DNA of 64,000 bases from Desarmillaria ectypa (Eukaryota > Basidiomycota > Agaricomycetes > Agaricales > Physalacriaceae): NCBI GenBank assembly GCA_030407005.1, contig JAUDYN010000003.1:1364001-1428000 (forward strand). Reading direction: 5' to 3'. The notes below the pieces were generated by a model, which did no database searches, was not told where the DNA came from, and saw nothing but the letters and a program-made list of their open reading frames with translations. The translations under genes were made by a program, and so were the position numbers. Of the stretch, positions 22,236-33,415 are shown piece after piece; within the stretch, counting starts at the first letter, position 1, and each line of letters begins with the position of its first letter.

Positions 22236-25109
22236 TCAATCACTACGATCAGCTTCGGCAGCTACCAGGTCCTGTGTAACGCTTTCTCCCCAAAACCCGC
22301 CTGAAGGAAGATAAAAATAGGCAGACTTGGTAATTGATACGCCTGTCCACCCCGAAGGAGGTTCTCCTGGTCCAAGAGAGATTGTTAATGTAATATTCGC
22401 CAGAGTCTGTGATGGATCAGAAACCGTGACTTTCCATTCGTTAAGGTCGAGAATAACAGCACTGTTTCCCGTGGAGTGGACGGTTATAGGTGCCGCATCA
22501 GAAGTTGGAAGGGTTATGGTGACTGAACCTCCGTCAACGTCCCAATAAACGATCATAGCAATATTGTCAGTAACGTCGAGAACAGCTGACACCGAGCCAT
22601 CGTTGCGTACCGGTATGATGTCGGATACCTGCGACTTTGACACAAACAAATCGTATGACGAAGTTGCTGGGTAAACGGCGTAGGATACAGGGACCGACGT
22701 GTCATCGTGACTGAGCCAGACGGAAAAAAGGTCGACAGATATATCTCCCTCGTCAGATGTGCCAATCGATTCCCAAGAACCGGTCTTATTTCCAAGCTGC
22801 ACTGACAGCGAAACTGCCAAATTGGACGCATTAAAGGTATATCCAATACCACCGTGCCATATGGATTCAACGGAAGAAAAATTCCCGCTTTCTGAGACCG
22901 GCGACCCCGATATCATCACGTCGCCGAGGTGCTTTCGCTGATCCAAGACTGAAAATACTGGTGCTGGGGTAGTTGAATCAATGTTGGCAACCATGACATA
23001 TTGGACGTCGTTGGGCAAGAAGAACCACACCTTCTGCCATTGAAGTGTTTTGGTTATCGGCGTCTCATAACGCATAGCAGCAACACCGATGTTCTGGTTG
23101 GATGCACCGCCAACAAAGGATTCAACCCCGCTTATCCTAGATTCGTCACAGTCGAGTACGGTGGCGTTGTAGTCGACTGTTATGCCCGGGATAAGATTCC
23201 AATCCCAGGCAGCGAATATGTCTTCATAGTCGTTGCCGGTTAAGTAGGTGTACACTGTACCATCAGAGAGATGGAAACCATAAGGCTATAGGGATCAATT
23301 CGAGAGGACAGAGCCAATTAGTGCAAACTCACATTCTGGGAGTCAACACATTCAGAATCCAAAGTGCGTTTGGAGAACATTTTTAACGTTGTCACGTATC
23401 CAGAGCCTCGTTGTACCTGGATAGTTGAGATCATGCACGATGCTAACTGGGGAGAACATACCATGTAATCGTTAGCATAGAACATGCGATTTCCGACGAC
23501 GGCCCCGATGTTAGCATCCTTCGAGGTGCCCTTAAGGGCTTTGTAGACATTTGCAATGTCGCTTGAGTTCCATAAATCCCCAAGAACTCTAATCTGCGTC
23601 AGATTTGTTTTGAGGCTAGCCGTTGCTCTAGTGAAAAACTTCGGTACTAGACACCCTTGGTATATTGTAAGACTTACTGGTTGTCGGCGATAGGAAGACT
23701 TATGACTCGACCGATGACTGACTGAAGATTGCATGAGACGGCGGTGACCAACAACAAGTATAACGAGAACTTGCATAGTCCCAATGCAAAACGCCTGTGA
23801 CAACGTTGCGGAATATCATCCACAGGTTTGCAGTTAGCAGCGTGACAAACGCGTTCTGACCCTCCTCTGATGCCGCCCATTGCGTATTTGCGGACGAAAT
23901 TTCGAAGTTGTATACATCATTCGCGCTGTCAATATGTGAGTTAATCTTTGGCACACGCAGATAAGTGACTTACTAATCCTTCCCTGTTGCGAAACGACTG
24001 GGCAAGAGTTCCTTGAGGCAAACTGATCACATACCATAACCTCCGTTATACAGCAGACCACGGTGCTGTCTAAGAACAGTTTTTGTAAGCACGCATGGAT
24101 ACATTCACTGGAGATGATCAGCCTACCCGAACGAGCCATCAGGTCTTATGCCATCTGCACTAACTGCTATCTTAATGGTCAACTCCCCATGAGCTCTATC
24201 GTAGGCATCCGTAAGTATGGTTTCGTTGCTTGTCAGCACCCCCAAATCGAGCCCGATACCAGCGATATCCAGGAGATTGGAGCCAGTAATGCTACTAACA
24301 CCTACAATACCGGTTTGGAACGTATTATAGGCCCGTTGAATTATATGTAAACAGCCAGCCAATTCATCGTCTGAGAGACTGGTGTCCAATAAGAGGCATG
24401 CTGAGCTAAAAATGGGTCAACTTAGCCACTGCGATAGCCAAACTTGAAAATGAGAAGTGTAATACCTCACTAATTGGGGAACCGTGATGACCTGTAGGAG
24501 CGTTTTGTGAGCCAGAAAGGAACAGAAAAACATGAAGAAGATCAGACATTAGAGGCCCAATTACTGTTCCAAAATCCGGGCGTGCCACAGGGACAAGCAT
24601 CGGTGCCGCCAGCGTCCAGACACGCAATGTTATCAAAGTCATTGGAGAACCAATAAGTCATTGCCAGAGAGATGGAGGCTCTGAGGTCGGGATCACTGGC
24701 ATACTGGAGTGCGTTCTTGAAACCGCCGTGATATGCGGCAGCAAATGTATCTGATTTCAGAATCAGACCGGTATCTTGAATCTATGAAAAATCACTAGAC
24801 TTACCAATACGTCTCCAATGTTGTTGTGCGGGCCAGCTACCTCTTTGGGCGTCGCACCCAGCGGTATAGTTGATTTCATCATCCGGCCATTTACCATCCC
24901 CACCCAGGGAAGATAGCCTACCGATCAAGTGAGAATCACGGCTTTGTCACCCAAGGCTAGAGTGGGCACCATTTAGGGATGGACGAAGCCCCCGTAGAGG
25001 CGCCAACGATACCTGAATATCGCCGTTCGCGAACAATATCGATGTCGGCTCCAAAAGCTGGAATAAAAAGATACGCGGAAAAAATGACGAGTGAGAGGGC
25101 ACGAAACAT
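22236..25109 (-). CDS. PL8-like secreted polysaccharide lyase, copy D (open, divergent)
   Basis: Twelve exons: 25109-24970, 24917-24805, 24750-24548, 24491-24466, 24405-24127, 24069-24035, 23983-23974, 23925-23771, 23717-23678, 23627-23462, 23416-23333, 23285-22236; 766 residues without stops. A signal peptide (MFRALSLVIFSAYLFIPAFG) leads directly to IDIVRERR; the S/T linker of B and C is absent. The family blocks follow: QHRGLLYNGGY, a 10-nt exon giving GKDY, GNRMFYANDYM, GFHLSDGTVYTYL, WDWNLIPGITVDY. Where B and C read VHRG, D reads VQRG, and where C reads E-C-T-N, D reads E-C-V-D. D is the most divergent copy and may have altered activity or specificity. Confidence 0.8.
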
Positions 25110-25669
25110 AGCTGTTCGCACCAGAACGAACAGCTAGTTCTCGTTCAAATAGGAACGGAGTCGGAATTCTACATTCTGGGAAATACCGGATGTCGTAATG
25201 TACGACTGAAACGAACGTACGGTTCCTAAGCAGAGTGTGAAAGGTGATAAAGAAAGAGACGTTGGTGGTTGGACCGAACCAAGCACTTTACGTGTGTGTT
25301 GGTTAGATTAGCGTCTTCCATAGTTTTCGCGACCACACGCTCGTGGTGATGATCAAGATCAAGGTGGATCATCCAACTTGCCGAGTTAACCGAAAAAATT
25401 CCGTGGCCCTGGGACCATGCAGTTTTGATGCACTTCGCTGTACTCAGAAGCTTTCTAACCCGTGACCACCATAAATGCCAGATTGAAGAGACCTCTAACG
25501 AAATGCAGAAGTTAGACAGATATATATGACCAGTATTATATGGGAATTGTACGATTATGTGAGAGATATCGATACACTGTAAGTGGTAGTGTCCAAGAAG
25601 CGTCCAAAGAAGTCCCAAGAGTTCGTGAAGTCGTCAACAAAGAGTATACGTAAGATTTATGGGGCTGGA
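25110..25669. other. Intergenic between PL8 copy D and the PalI-like gene
   Basis: Promoter of copy D and 3' flank of the next minus-strand gene. A 130-codon minus ORF here (25226-25618) has no recognisable features. Confidence 0.4.
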
Positions 25670-26631
25670 TCACTTGGAAGCCTTGACGTGCAACTTTGAA
25701 AGGGATACAGTAACGGGCACGGCCAAAAATGCATTAGCTACCCAGACCACTGGAAAGGACGTGGTTAGTCGACCATTCACAGGATGGAATGGGATAGAAT
25801 ACTCACTGGTGAAGGCATTGCCAATGTTGGCTACCGCATTGACGCCTGGAGCGACGCTGCCGTTGAAATCGGTGACCGTCTTGTCAAACCACATTCTGAC
25901 AACCATGTGCGTAGTGAATCCTGGACAGAAACGGATCAATCTCTGAGAACGGGCCATAGAGCTTTACTCACCGATGAAGAACCCTATGAAGCCCATCCAG
26001 GCGGTTATTCTCTGAATAAAGGGCTTGTCCATGGCAGCGGCCATTTTCTCTCCCATTTTGTGTCGGAAAGACCCCACGGTGTAAACGAGGAAGAAGACGG
26101 AAGAAAAGCCTAGCGAAACGGCAACGAAAGCCCCTGCACTGGGCGGAGAAGATATAAGAATCTGAGGCACATCGTCCGGTAGATCAGAAAAGTCTGCGAA
26201 GGCACAGACAAATGAGCATGACGGGCATATTTACGAGATACATCGGCATACCGTATGTCGGCCTGAGGGCGGCAACAGTACAATCGACTGCAGCGTCGTT
26301 CGTCGGTCGGGAGCACGACCCTGGAGGATGGGAAAGAAGATTAACACGAACAGAATGCGCGTCATAAAGAGAAAAAAGCATACCGAGCAGTCCCAAGAAA
26401 AGACTTGCACCATCAGTTCCATCTGAAGAATTCGAAGATGGGGTGCTAAAAGAGAAATTTTTAGCAAACGGAACATATACAAATGAAGCCGACTAACACA
26501 GTGAACAGTGCAACCCTGTCCTGGAGCAAAAGACTGGGAGCCAAGAAGGCCAAATAAGAGAGAATAAGGGAAGTCATGGCAAGCAGCGGTGTGAGGTATA
26601 AAACCACGGCTTTGGATAGACCGGCAATCAT
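25670..26631 (-). CDS. PalI/SUR7-family four-helix membrane protein
   Basis: Six exons (26631-26498, 26445-26384, 26320-26252, 26193-25972, 25920-25807, 25749-25670) encode 226 residues. The first membrane segment is near residues 8-30 (VVLYLTPLLAMTSLILSYLA). An extracellular loop follows with the family's FLGLLGSCS motif and a further Cys (DCTVAALRP). Three further hydrophobic stretches are GAFVAVSLGFSSVFFLVYTV, WMGFIGFFIG and ANAFLAVPVTVS. This layout fits PalI/Rim9 and SUR7-like proteins of the fungal plasma membrane, involved in ambient pH signalling or eisosome-type domains. Which branch is unclear. Confidence 0.75.
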
Positions 26632-27250
26632 GATTAGAATGAAAATAAAGAGGTCGTGTAGAGAATGTTTATCGTAAAGAATGCAAAGCGCGACTTGCGG
26701 CTTGAAGATAGGAAAAAGATGACGGGCAAGACGCAGTCAAGCGATAAGAACTTGAGGCAGAACCATTGTGTACTTTATACGCGCACTGTCCATTCCAGGG
26801 ATCAAAATGGGAAGAATAGAACCGAGAAGTGAACAATGAGCAAGCGTATCTAGGGCGATGCTTACATAATGTTATTGTTCACCGAGTCTTGTGCTGCTTT
26901 TGTTCAGTCCGAGGTCTACATTACGCGTAGCACAGACCCTTGATGCGTCGTCGGTCCAAGAACAAGATATCCTAAATACAGACAAGTGGCGAATCAGTAG
27001 CAACAGGGCCCATGTGCTTTTTGACAAGCCCGGACGACACTATTGTATTTTTTTTTTTTGGCTGTGCATGTCGTATCAGTAGTTCACCGCCATCAGAAAC
27101 AAGCGCGAAGAGCGCCTATAGCCAAGGAAGGGGCGAACGAGAGAATATTACGCAGGTGGTAGTGGTTATAATGAGAAAGAGAGATGCCGTCGGCAATCAG
27201 CGCCAAACATTTTTTTCTGCCCTTACCCACTACTATCCTTCCCTTTTACG
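26632..27250. other. Intergenic, divergent promoters
   Basis: 619 bp between the PalI-like (minus) and Mpp10 (plus) starts. Contains a T-tract near 27049-27059. No gene seen. Confidence 0.45.
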
Positions 27251-29631
27251 ATGACAGAGGTCGAAAATGCCGTTGTACCTGCCTTTCAAAGACTCTCAGA
27301 TTTAGTTGACAATCAGCCGGAAAACTATGCAAGGGGTAGTCAGGATATTCAGTCGGCAGCTCTTGCAGCAACCCAGTACATATTTGACCTTTGTGGGTTT
27401 CTTGCATACGGCTCCAATCTTCAGTTCTGACCCTCGTATGAAGCATTGAAATGTGAAAATGCGTCTGCGCTGCACATAAATTCTCTTCTCCAAACTCTCA
27501 GTCCATCCGAAGCACCTCAAACGCGATCACAGAGTAAGAAACGAAAACGCAGCCCTAGCCCACCACGGACCGTGCCTACATTCGAAATGACTCCCTTGAC
27601 GTCTTTGTTCACGGATGGCATGGATGAGGAACAAATATGGGCTCAATTGGATCTCCGAGGTAGTAGGGTCACCGCAGTCCTTGAACAGGCCATTCATCCA
27701 GACCAGGATTCAGAGCACGAGGAGAGGGACGAAACATTGCAGAAGGCTTTAGAAGCTCTCAGAAATAGTGAAGATGCTACTGAAGGCTTCGACTTTGACC
27801 TTGACCAGGACCTAGGAGAGTCTGACGGAGGGGCCCTTAGTGAAAGCAGTTCTGAAGAGGAAGAGGAAGAGGAGAGCTCGGAAGATGAGCCGCATGAAGA
27901 AGGTGTCATGATGCTGAAAGACCCTTCTTCCGAGGAAGATTTTTCCGTGGATGACTTCTCCGACTCTCAGCAATCACCTCGAAGGACAAAGGTGAAGAAG
28001 AGCTCAAAGAAATCGAGATCTGGGCATTCAGAACTCGACGACGCTTTTTTCAACCTAAAGTCTTTCAACTCCCAAACCGAACTCTCGGAAGCGCGTTCGG
28101 TATCTCGTGGAAATCTTGACGCGGATGGAGAGAGCTCAGATGAAGAGTTTGTGGACCTGTTCGCTCCTGTTGACGTCGAAAACTTTGATGAAGAAGACCT
28201 CGAAGACAACACCGGTATGTCCTATATGTACGCATGGATACTATGACTAATTGCTTTTTAGAGCCTTTCTACAACGACTTCTTCGCCCCACCTCGATTTG
28301 GTGCTTCCAAACGTGAGAAGGGAGAGGCGCGTAAAGATGGTGTGCGCTTCCATGACGAGGTTAGGGTCAAGAAAATCAAGGCGAAGGGGAAAAACCTACC
28401 GCTGTCATTCATGTTCAATGCCGACGAAGATGAAGATGGGGATGAAGATGGTGACGACGACGGTGAAGACGAAGGACTGTTGGAAACTTTGCAAGGCAAC
28501 AAAGATGAAGATGAGGACATTTCGGATGACAGTGACGGTGATGAGGATAATGAAGATATGGATACGGAAGACGGCGCATCCGGGTACAGTGGTGAGGACG
28601 CTATTGATCGATTGAAGGATGATTTATTTGCAGAAGAAGACGAAGAACCTGGGCAAGGTACGAAATTCACCATAGTTGCGTGCTGCGTTAATGTCAGAAT
28701 TAGATCAATCCCAGCACGAAAAGCGTATGGCGGCACTGAAAGAGCAGATTATGACCCTGGAGGATGAGAACGTTGGCAAAAAGGACTGGGTACTTATGGG
28801 TGAAGCTCATTCTCGGTCTCGTCCTCAAAATTCACTGCTGGAAGAGGACCTGGAGTTCGAACGTGTCATGAAGGCGGTACCTGTCATCACCGAAGAGGTG
28901 GTGCAAGAACTTGAAGAGAGAATCAAGGCTCGAATCATGGACAACAGCTTTGACGATGTTGTCAGGATACGACCTTTAGAGGACAAGCCCTTTCTACCAT
29001 CGAGATTTTTCGAGCTCAAGGACACGAAATCGGCTTCGTCCCTTGCACAAATTTATGAAAATGAATTTGTCGCAGCACAAACTGGAGGTCCTGTGGATGA
29101 TCGTGACGGCAAACTAGAGAAGGAGCACGATGATGTTGAAAAATTGTGGGATAGCATTTGCGCAAAGTTAGACGCACTCTGCAACACCCACTTTACTCCC
29201 AAACAAGTAAGTTGGATTTCTTTCTTTGTCATCGACACGCTCAATATTTTCAACAGGCCAAAGCTACGATATCTTCCATTTCAAATGTAGCAACCACATC
29301 TTTGGAATCTGCTCTGCCTACTACCGAATCTACAGCGACGATGCTTGCGCCTGAAGAAATATTCGCACCCACATCGTCCGATCTTCGTTCTCGAAGTGAA
29401 ATGACACCCAATGAAAAGCAGGCTCTCAGAGCAAAAGAACGGAAAGCCAGAAAAAAGAGAAGAGACCAACTGAACACTGCTGTGGATAAATACGCCAGGA
29501 CCAAGGGGAGCATCAAGTCGCAAAAGCAGGATGCATTAGAGATTGCAGTAAAGAGTGGAAAAGGTGTTACTGTGGTTGGGAAGCAGAGGAAGAATATCCT
29601 TCAGGGAAAAGAGTCGAGGAAGTCGAAATGA
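27251..29631 (+). CDS. MPP10: U3 snoRNP protein Mpp10
   Basis: Exons 27251-27392, 27444-28214, 28262-28657, 28698-29206 and 29257-29631 encode 730 residues. The family signature MTPLTSLFTDGMDEEQIWAQ lies early. Long Asp/Glu/Ser tracts follow, then EPFYNDFFAPP, KKDWVLMGEAHSRSRP with NSLLEEDLEF, and the basic C-terminus. Mpp10 joins Imp3 and Imp4 in the SSU processome, acting in the nucleolus on 18S rRNA maturation. The first intron ends at an AAG 3' site after a CTGAC branch point. The third intron is only 40 nt. Confidence 0.93.
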
Positions 29632-29746
29632 ACATTTTAGACACACGTGACCCTGAATATAATTTAGCGGCTTGATCACAACCAGTTTTCTCACCGCCAC
29701 GACAAGCATCAACAACAAGCACTAGTAAACCTACAAAAGAATACGG

Positions 29747-30936
29747 ATGTCGTTCTTTTCTCGGCGCAAAGACAAGTCCCTCATTCCACCCGTCGAGTCA
29801 CCTCCCAACAGCATCTCGCCGTGCCCGTCATATCGTTCCAACGCAAGTACCTACGTCCCAAGTCGTGATGGCGACCCATACAATGCACCATCAAGCAAAG
29901 TTACCTCTTATCCGCCACCAGCACCAACACCAATGAGCGACTATGAGCCTCGTGATAAGTATAACAGGAGTAATGGGGTTGGGGACATCTATTCACGTGG
30001 TGACGCTGAATTGGATAAGGATCGCAACGAACTTTTCTCGGGCTACAACCCTCAAAAGGCTGGTTCCGGGCGTTTCTTTGATGGTCCACAGATTAGGGAG
30101 CCAGCGCCAGGCGAGGAGAATGATGAAGACGTAGAGGGGATCAAACAACAAACGAGGTTCACAAAACAGGAGAGTGTAAACTCTACTCGAAATGCTCTGC
30201 GCATGGCCCGCGAGGCTGAGGAAACTGGCCGCAATACCTTGTCCAGGTTGGGTGATCAGTCTGGTGCGCATGTATTACATTATGGCTTATTACGTATTCT
30301 AATATTGTTTACAGAGAAACTTGCCAATACGGAGCGACATTTAGATGTTTCAAAGGGTCATTCGATTCGTGCTGATGATAAGACCGGCGAGCTCAAGAAG
30401 CTTAACCGTTCTATATTCCGACCTGCTATTACTTTCAACAAGGACGCGAAGCGAGCCGCCCAGGAGGCTAAAATCCAGGGTCGTTATGAAGAAGAGCGGG
30501 AGGAAAGGGAGAAAGCTATGACGGACATTCGCGAGAGCCAGAATCGGATCGGTCGCGCGCAGACATATGGACGCCATGATGATGAGGAAGGACTGACTGG
30601 TCCTGGACGAATCAAAACGGCTTCAGAATTGTCAGTAAGGAAAGAGCAGAGGAAGCGGTTCCAGTTCGAAGCTACTGCCTCTGATGATGAGCTTGAGGAT
30701 GAGCTCGACGACAATTTAAATGAGATAGGCGACATGACGAAGCGATTGAAGGCGCTGGGTACGGCCATGGGTCAGGAGTTGGATAGCCAGAACAAACGGA
30801 TCGAAGTCATCGAGGGCAAGACTGTCGGGCTGGACAGCAGAATCTTTAGAAATACTGAACGCGTATGTGCTTTTTGTTTTGTGCCGCTATGCCTAGCTGA
30901 CCAAACGTATTCGAACAGCTTAAAAAAATCAAGTAG
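29747..30936 (+). CDS. SEC9: Sec9/SNAP-25-type t-SNARE
   Basis: Exons 29747-30263, 30315-30862 and 30919-30936 encode 360 residues. An unstructured Pro/Ser-rich start leads to two SNARE motifs: Qb from about residue 140 (QESVNSTRNALRMAREAEE ... NTERHLDVSK) and Qc at the C-terminus (LNEIGDMTKRLKALGTAMG ... TERLKKIK). There is no membrane anchor, as usual for Sec9. It forms the exocytic SNARE complex at the plasma membrane. The last exon is 18 nt and encodes only LKKIK. Confidence 0.92.
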
Positions 30937-31298
30937 ACGACGTACGGATAGATTCACTTCTTTCTTCTCCATGTTTTTCTAATAATCATGAGCTCGGAAC
31001 ATTATGCATTATACCTGTTGAATATCAATTACCAATAACATTTTCACCTGAACTACTTTCAAAGTCTATGGAGGGGGAACTTTCTTTTGAGGCTTCCAAT
31101 CGGCTAGATGCAGTAAGGTCCGGCGGCGCAATGCTGTACGGCACTTTGTTCTGTACACCCACCATGTCTCATTACTGACAACCTCTGCGCATCCATCGCC
31201 TCCTTTTCATGGTCCTCGACTTCTGCAAGGAGGATTACTGTTTTTGCAGCATTCCCTCCGTAATAGATTATAACAACGCATTCTATTCATCATAACGA
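30937..31298. other. Intergenic
   Basis: 3' flank of the Sec9 gene and promoter of the CCCH gene. Nothing recognised. Confidence 0.4.
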
Positions 31299-33175
31299 AT
31301 GGATCGTCCACCGGCAACCGACGAGCGCAATGACGGTCCTCTTCATGTCTGGTATATACACCACCACTACCTTTCTCTTCCCTTTATCTGGCTCACTATC
31401 ACATCAGGCAATCTTTAATATTTCAACAGACTGGTGATTGAAGCTTTCACAACTAATTTTGGTGGCTCAAGGCTTACATACCCTAGAGCTCTTCAACGAA
31501 ACAGTCCTGGAAAATGAACAGCTGCACAGCCGGGTCCAAGAGCTTGAAAGAGAAGTGGCTGTTTGGAAGCAGGGATATATCAACGCAGAAAATCAAACGG
31601 ACTTGCTGCAGAAAGAGGTGGCTCACTCGCAACAGATGCTTGAATCATTAAAGGTTCGTCCATCCCCAACATCAACTCTGTTCATTTATGTGGTGGTGAT
31701 GTAGGAAGATAATCCCTTAATTCTTGCGCTAGTGGATGGTGATGGTAATATCTTCTCCGAAGAATTGCTTCGTCAAGGACAAGCCGGGGGACGAAATGTA
31801 TGGTCACCCTTCTCGTGCTTTTGTGTTATTTATTCCCTGATCTCCAAGGCGGCCATGATGCTCACGAAAGGTCTAACTGATTATACAGCAACAGTTGATA
31901 CACGTATATCTGCCCGTTCCAGGGTGTGGCTCACCGTATATTGTAACAAGCAAGGCTTATCTAATACATTAATCGCGAACGACATTTGCACATCGGAGCA
32001 GTTTGAAGCCTTTTTTCTGGGCTTTAATCAAGCGGCTCCTTTGTTTTCGATAATCGACGTAGGCACCGGAAAAGAAGCAGCGGACACGAAAATAAAAGGT
32101 CAGTACCACAATTCAACCTCGTCAGTTGGGGCGTTTACAGTCACTATTTACCAGAGCACCTGCGCCTGTTCACTCGCTTTCCACAAACATTCCTGGTATA
32201 TTTTGGTGGTAAAGCATTCTCTCTTCCGTTCGGTGCTATTCTGACATAACATGAAGGTGCTCACGACAATGGTTATACGTCAACCTTAGCTTCACTGCAA
32301 AATGAGGGTCTTCTCGACAAAATTGTTCTCCTTAAGGGCTACAAAGAGCTAGCCATAGAATTGAAACATCTGCAGATCCCTGTTGTTGAAGTAGGAGGTG
32401 TTTTCAGATCAACAAAGCTGCCGGGTCACGTCAGGCATGGTTCGCAAAGGCTTGCCACGCATGTTAACGCGTCCGAGTCAAAAACCAATGTGGTAGAGGC
32501 AGCAAGACCACCAAAATACCTCAACCCAAATCTGGTATGGATACTGAATCCCTTCACAATGCTTCATTTCATGAAAATCTTCTCTGAACAGCCGATTAAC
32601 AAACGTGCGTCGAGTATCAAAATATTATTTCTACGAGAGTGACACCTTTCCTTCTGCAGAAAAACCGCCGCCGTGTACGTTTTACTACTTAGGCACCTGC
32701 AGGCATGGTCCCAAGTGTACTTTCGGGCACGATTACACCCTAACTCAGAAGAATCTCATTGAGATACGAGAGTATTCTAAGAAGTTTCCTTGTACAATTT
32801 TGAACAAAGGTACGGTACTCAAGTTTCGTCGTCGCCTATACTGTTTATATCTTTTAATAGGGAAAGTTTGCCCTTCGGGCGATGACTGTATCTCTGGTCA
32901 CTTTTGCCCCCGTGGAAACGCATGTTCTTTCTTCAAAGGCACATGTAAATTTGTCGGAAGTAAGCCTCGGATTGTCTTTACCAGTCAAAAAGGCCTTTAC
33001 TCAAAATATGATCATTCCCACAGAGGACATGCATTCAAGACCTAAATTATCGCAGTCTTCAGCTTCTTCGAACATGACGGATGCGGCTGATGATACTGTG
33101 TCTCAAAATGGCGTCAGTACAATGTCAGATATTGATTACAGCTCCTCAGGCTCCAACCATCCTTATTATTCCTAA
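31299..33175 (+). CDS. CCCH zinc finger protein with DUF7923-like domain
   Basis: Likely exons 31299-31346, 31444-31653, 31705-31797, 31849-32098, 32155-32208, 32257-32534, 32592-32604 (13 nt), 32660-32809, 32861-32959 and 33024-33175; about 448 residues. A coiled coil (LENEQLHSRVQELEREV) leads to a domain with ALVDGDGNIFSEELL, RSRVWLTVYCNKQGL and FLVYFGGAHDNGY, typical of fungal proteins pairing DUF7923 with zinc fingers. One finger is C-x7-C-x5-C-x3-H (CTFYYLGTC...CTFGH) and a second is partial (CPSGDDCISGH). RNA binding is likely. The start is the weak point: the first splice uses a poor GTCTGG donor, so the first ~16 residues are uncertain. Confidence 0.75.
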
Positions 33176-33415
33176 TTTGTCATAGTTAATAAAAACTTTG
33201 GAATCTGCATCTCTGTGGGAGATACATTTTTTTATTTATCCGAGAAAGCATTTATTGTGGACTGGTGGTCCTTGGCGACGGAGGCTTCGAAGACGACGTG
33301 ACAAACCGTGCGATCGTCACAAACACGAGATTTACCACGTGCATGCCTTTGTTGGTGTCACAAGTGGTACTGAGTCACAGCTGCATTTGCTTCCGTGCTC
33401 GTTCTCTCTCCTCAA

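Noticed and set aside
25226..25618. 130-codon minus ORF
   Set aside because: Lies in the promoter of PL8 copy D; composition is not protein-like and no family is recognised.
28269..28736. 155-codon minus ORF rich in Ser
   Set aside because: Antisense of the acidic tract of Mpp10; the Ser-rich composition follows from GAT/GAA/GAC codons on the other strand.
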